The position numbers and the translations under genes were made by a program. 64,000 nt of DNA from Agrocybe praecox (lineage: Eukaryota; Basidiomycota; Agaricomycetes; Agaricales; Agrocybaceae): NCBI GenBank assembly GCA_964017145.1, contig OZ024843.1:549001-613000 (forward strand), in the 5' to 3' direction. This document shows, piece by piece, positions 59,883 to 64,000 of the stretch; within the stretch, counting starts at the first letter, position 1; each line of letters begins with the position of its first letter. The notes below the pieces were generated by a model that searched no databases, was not told the DNA's origin, and saw only the letters and a list, made by a program, of their open reading frames with translations.

Positions 59883-62202
59883 GTGTTAAGATGCGCACGC
59901 TCTGTTGAGGTTTTCGAAAAGAGGGTCTAAGAGTATGGTAGCATAAAGAAAGTTGCAGTTTGCGGACTGTCGTGGACGTCGTTGTGACTGGTCAACGACG
60001 CGTCACAAAGCTGATGTCAGAGCACGTGAGGTACAGACTCTTGTGACAACATGCCGCATTAGGTTTACTAGGCTTAACAACAAACTATACTTTCTCTTTT
60101 TTTCTTGGACGATTTCCGAACTGGACGCATACAGGAGCGAGCTAGTTTGAAGTATATGGTTCATATCCATGTCTCGAACTCAATTCTACCCCAACTAAGG
60201 CTCCTATTCTATCTATTCTGACTCTCTGACTCACCTATGCGAAAATCTTTATTCTTACCAACGGACCGCACCATTGGGTCCGATAGAGCATGCTGAAGAA
60301 GCCAAGACCATGCATCGCTCCTCGAACTACGGTGAGAAGCTTAAAAATTATGTTTTTTTTCTGATATGAATGCCGGGTATGTCCCACGAGCGGTGTTTCA
60401 TTAAGTTTGCACTCATTCTACACTAACTGGTTGAAAGGACAGAAAATAGCCGCGCAGCTGCACCAATCATATTCTTTCGAGTTCTAGCTAAGGAGGTACA
60501 CGCGGTAAGCTTTGGTCGCGTGTTGATAAGACTATGTAGATCTCAATCCTTTGTAATCGAAACATAAAGCATTGAGAAGGCGAGCCCAAAACGAGAACTT
60601 CCGTCAGGGGTTCTTCAATGACTTCAAAATTAAATGACTTGTTGCCGAAGTCCATCGATGTTTATGCAAGCGGACCTGGCATCATTTGGATCGTAGAAGT
60701 CTATCAGACCAGACACATTGATGACCTGGTGAGTCCTAAATATCCTGAATATTCTCTAGGTCACTCGCTCTAACTTATCAGGACGAACACATAGTAGGGT
60801 CAATTGTTCCGTACTTAGCTATCTTTTAATACTCGAACAAATTGATTATGGAGCTTTCCACTGGGCCAATACAACAAGGTATTGACCATGCGTATGTTGG
60901 GGAATCATTTCATTTATTTAATTCTATCTCATCAGAGCCGTGGGTGAGTATTTCACTTCTTTGCACCGCGTATTGTTTTCGCTTATAGCTTATCATCATT
61001 GTTGAACATTGGGGCTTGTCGAACGTTCATGCGACATCACTCAAAAAATTAATCATCGTTTCCTATTCATCAAGGTCTAATGTACGGTATAGCATACCCG
61101 AGAGTAAGTGGTAAGCAGCTTTCTTGTTTCCCTAGCCTCAAGCAATCCTAAATCATCGACTGAAATCGGAATAAGTCTCCCAGTAACGTCAGATTTTGTT
61201 TTAAGTTGTGCCCTTACAAAGGCTCACCGCTCACCGCTCACCATACAGAATCCATATGCACACATTGATTTGACGTAGATCTTATCTGCTGCAATCATTT
61301 TCTCCATTGACATGTATATGATATTTGTAGATCGTGGTCGCCAGTGGCGTCGGAATACACGGATTACCTTTTCCTTGGGCCTACAACAATACACCCACCC
61401 AGTCCTCGAGCGCTATAGACTGTAGGAATCTACTAACGCTGACGTGACAAACGCCCAGTGTCAATTAAAACGTCGGAACCGTACGCGTAACGGGAGTGGC
61501 TTTCAATACTTGGAGCGGCGACCCCTGGACGAGGACGCGCAAGTTTCGAGTCGTGATGCGCGTGGCTCTACTCTTTCTTCTTCGAGTATAGTGCCTGCTT
61601 TCGTGTTTATATTATGATAACAGACCTATAGGCTCGGAGAAACGTGGTAACGTTTATAATTTTTGAGATACCCTACATACTTTTATTGATTCGATTATCT
61701 TCCAAGAAAGATATGATCCCCAGTTCATCTACCCCGGCTATCAGCGTAACCGGAAATCCCGCGCCTTTGATTTTCTTTGTTGATATCTTCGTAAACTGCA
61801 TCTTTCTTGATTTCAACTCTTGCGCAGTTCTGCAACTTGTTTCAACCCTCTTTTAGGATCACACCGAAAGTCACTTCAATCTCTTGTCTACATAAATCAC
61901 CTTTTCAGGGTGCTTTTTTGCTCGTCGGAAGTGGGAACATATTCTATTCTCCCCCGGCCCCCGCTCCCCGTGGGAAGAAAGAAGCATCCTTATTCCGTCA
62001 CTGGCCTGAGTACCGTCCCATCATCAAACCGTGTAATCGTCGACAGCCAGGCGTCGCTTAGAGGTTAGGTCGTAGGACAGAAGTTCCTTCATTGTTCGGT
62101 CACAGACACCCACCCGTCTTTTTTATGAAGAAAATATGTACATAGGTAAGTTTTCAAAGTCACTTGTGTAGCCTACGTAGAGATCCTCACATGCAGATAT
62201 GT
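59883..62202. other. Long intergenic stretch, no gene seen
   Basis: About 2.3 kb upstream of Lunapark. The only local repeat is three copies of GCTCACC near 61222-61246. Open frames near 61644-62068 overlap each other in different frames and have no features. No tRNA, transposon end or splice-coherent gene was found. Confidence 0.5.
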
Positions 62203-62523
62203 CTAATCCGCAAATCTATTCATGTTGAGTAACTCTATGACAGCGGCCTTTTGGGCATGTTCCGTCTCGACCTCGGTATAAGCGTCGGCACAAATTTCGT
62301 GCCTGAAATAGTCGGATGCCCAGGCTTTCGCTGCCTTGCTGCCAGGGAAAATCCTGGAAAATTGAAAGATTATGGAAGCTTTTCTAGCTCGCGCACTGGT
62401 CTTTTCAAGGTATAGGTGCTTTTGTTTAGCATCCGAGCAGATGGCGTCCGCCCAACAATATTTGTTGCTAGAGGGATGTTGGACAGCTGCCAGACACGTG
62501 TGGTTTAAAACCAAGTACAGCAT
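62203..62523 (-). CDS. Hypothetical small protein (106 aa), weak call
   Basis: From the first ATG the frame encodes about 106 residues with balanced, soluble-looking composition (KASIIFQFSRIFPGSKAAKAWASDYF, ending ELLNMNRFAD), five Cys and no signal peptide. It may be one exon of a larger gene. No family was recognised, and no TATA box or clear intron supports it, so it could be chance. Confidence 0.25.
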   Translation of the reverse strand: MLYLVLNHTCLAAVQHPSSNKYCWADAICSDAKQKHLYLEKTSARARKASIIFQFSRIFPGSKAAKAWASDYFRHEICADAYTEVETEHAQKAAVIELLNMNRFAD

Positions 62524-62547
62524 AGCATACGCATCAAAGGCGGCCAA

Positions 62548-63403
62548 TTAATCCCTTATGACCTTTTTCCGGAAACAACAAGGAAAAGCTACAAAAAGGG
62601 ATTTGACGAGAACACGATGAGTAAGTGCAAACATAGCCAACCCTTTCTTATGTTCAAACAAACCCATATCCGTTTAGGAATTATACGATTTGGTAATTAT
62701 TTCAGGCTTTTGGCGATGACAGATTCCTTCAGCGCCGTCCGGCGAAACCGTGTAAATATGTACTTATATATATGTTATACGGTATGTAAATCCAGCTCAA
62801 CTTCGACTGTGACCGATTTGTTCTTTCAAAATTATCAAGGGTCCTTCGGGAGAAACAATGACCTCACCTCGGAAGATCTAGGTTCAACCATAACTTTGGG
62901 CGATATTTTCTGTCAGAACTGCGGGACCGCAGAGTAAGTGTGAGTCTGTTCTTCTGTATTTATTTTCAAAGCCCGAATGCAATTAGGATCCTCATTTAGA
63001 AACGGTACGGGATTTAGTTGAGTCATGAGTTTTACTGCATCGCAATATTCCGAGACCGTCGGCGACATGGGGTTTGTTGCTCCTTACGTTGACCACCAAC
63101 CACCCCAATAGTTAGCGGGTGCATAGCTCAGATGGATTTTGAAATCTCCATCAATCCTATACTCGGATTTCAAGTAAATGGGGTATTGAGGGATTTTCAA
63201 CGGCAATACTAGATTCGGTTGCTAGATCTCAAGCCCCAATGGCTCGAGGCGCTTGTTAAGTAACTAACTAATCCAGGCGCGATTTGACTTGCCTGACGGT
63301 TATTCGCGTTCTTTTCCTTTGACATCGAACGTCACAGATCTGCCCCTGCATCCTTGGATCTGTCAGTTCCCGGCATGCCTTCGCATCTCTTCGGGCTTTT
63401 TTC
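62548..63403. other. Intergenic, no firmly supported gene
   Basis: About 850 bases. A plus frame at 62617-62937 ends in DIFCQNCGTAE but has no other support. The last part is the upstream region of the gene that leaves the window. Confidence 0.4.
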
Positions 63404-63411
63404 TATATAAA
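63404..63411 (+). promoter_or_regulatory. TATA box of the right-edge gene
   Basis: TATATAAA lies 52 bases before the ATG at 63463, in the context of a T-rich upstream tract (GGGCTTTTTTC) and with no ATG in between. Confidence 0.6.
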
Positions 63412-63462
63412 CCGAGTCAGATAGTTGCCTCGAACAAGGTCCCGCTTTTCGTTCCTGAACAG

Positions 63463-64000
63463 ATGGTACACGCTCATCAACATACCACTGGTTATCTTCC
63501 TTCCATTAAATCGATTCCTTCTTCCAATATAATGTGCAGTTACGAACCTTCTTCGCCGTATGTCAATAACGTAGGAATCAATAATGGTGGAAATTGGTCC
63601 GCCGGTGAGCAGGCCGGTATCCAATCTATGACCCACGACCCTAACACCCATAAAGCATCGAGTCAATCGTATAACGGCGTGGAAGCATATGCTGAGAGCA
63701 ACCAGCCTCGAAGGTGGATACCACAACCAGAGTCTCAGTACCCTCGTCGGGAAGAGCGTTCGGAATGTCGAGCAGTCCCAACTTCAAGCGCTGCCATGGG
63801 TCATCAAGTCCCCATGAGTCCCCAGTACTCGCCAAGTTCTTATATCGTACATTCTCCTCAATTTTCGCGATCGTCGCCTTATAACGTCTCAAATCGTGCG
63901 TCTCTCGATATGCGCGCACCAACATCGAATTGGGCTTCCTGGGACATCGAACAAACTCCTACACCGCCATTGAACGATCAGCGATATGGGAACACCGACG
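63463..64000 (+). CDS. N-terminal part of a Ser/Pro/Asn/Gln-rich protein, runs off the window
   Basis: From the ATG at 63463 the frame stays open for all 179 codons to the window edge; there is no stop. The start MVHAHQHTTGYLPS is followed by low-complexity, disordered sequence rich in Ser, Pro, Asn, Gln and Tyr (YEPSSPYVNNVGINNGGNWS, SPQYSPSSYIVHSPQFSRSS). Such N-termini are common in fungal transcription factors, whose DNA-binding domain would lie beyond the edge. That is an inference from composition. A TATA box 52 bases upstream and the long stop-free frame support a real gene. Confidence 0.65.
   Translation, partial: MVHAHQHTTGYLPSIKSIPSSNIMCSYEPSSPYVNNVGINNGGNWSAGEQAGIQSMTHDPNTHKASSQSYNGVEAYAESNQPRRWIPQPESQYPRREERSECRAVPTSSAAMGHQVPMSPQYSPSSYIVHSPQFSRSSPYNVSNRASLDMRAPTSNWASWDIEQTPTPPLNDQRYGNTD

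Noticed and set aside
63115..63185. Possible tRNA with a TAGCTCAGATGG A box
   Set aside because: No matching B box (only GGATTTCAAG) and no acceptor-stem pairing.

Overview
The window looks like nuclear DNA of a mushroom-forming basidiomycete (Agaricomycetes). Most genes are split by many introns of about 45-65 bases with GT..AG ends. The gene content is typical of that group: a myosin-motor chitin synthase, a membrane-anchored copper radical oxidase, a fungal P450, alpha-type kinase debris, and several lineage-restricted secreted or coiled-coil proteins. There are no operons, prophages or CRISPR arrays. Exon structures were worked out by hand from splice sites, reading phase and protein-family knowledge. 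Where a total is given, the exons add up to an intact frame.

Left part (1-25.8 kb). A decayed alpha-kinase fragment and a tRNA-like element lie at the edge. Then come beta'-COP (COPI coat, minus) and a 1992-residue chitin synthase (plus), head to head across about 250 bases. They are followed by an amino-acid permease, a POT/PTR2 peptide transporter, and a long Ser/Pro-rich protein with a WW-like motif and a membrane-spanning C-terminus.

Middle (26-47.5 kb). On the minus strand lie a cytochrome P450, an MFS sugar transporter and a glyoxal-oxidase-like copper radical oxidase with a C-terminal membrane anchor. Also on the minus strand are a putative GPI-anchored protein of a basidiomycete-restricted family, an unrecognised Ser-rich protein with a cysteine cluster, and a single-pass membrane protein with a Tyr/Pro/Asn-rich tail. 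One small secreted protein lies on the plus strand. Long gaps between them hold nothing recognisable.

Right part (48-64 kb). This is the most unusual region. Two neighbouring genes encode paralogous coiled-coil proteins that share exon layout, including a 17-nt microexon. A third, truncated copy sits about 5.5 kb away. Between the truncated copy and the pair lie a second single-pass membrane protein (with an 8-nt first exon) and a perfect 51-bp inverted repeat with an 11-nt loop. Lunapark (ER-network protein) follows. An open frame of Ser/Pro/Asn-rich protein runs off the right edge.

Functionally this is mostly a mosaic. Secretion and ER shape (beta'-COP, Lunapark), cell-wall synthesis (chitin synthase), nutrient uptake (amino acid, peptide and sugar transporters) and oxidative extracellular or secondary chemistry (copper radical oxidase, P450) are represented. 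No compact multi-gene pathway is evident. The best candidates for undescribed biology are the coiled-coil family with its duplicated remnant, the 51-bp hairpin, the WW-like membrane protein, and the GPI-type protein whose intron appears to end in AC.
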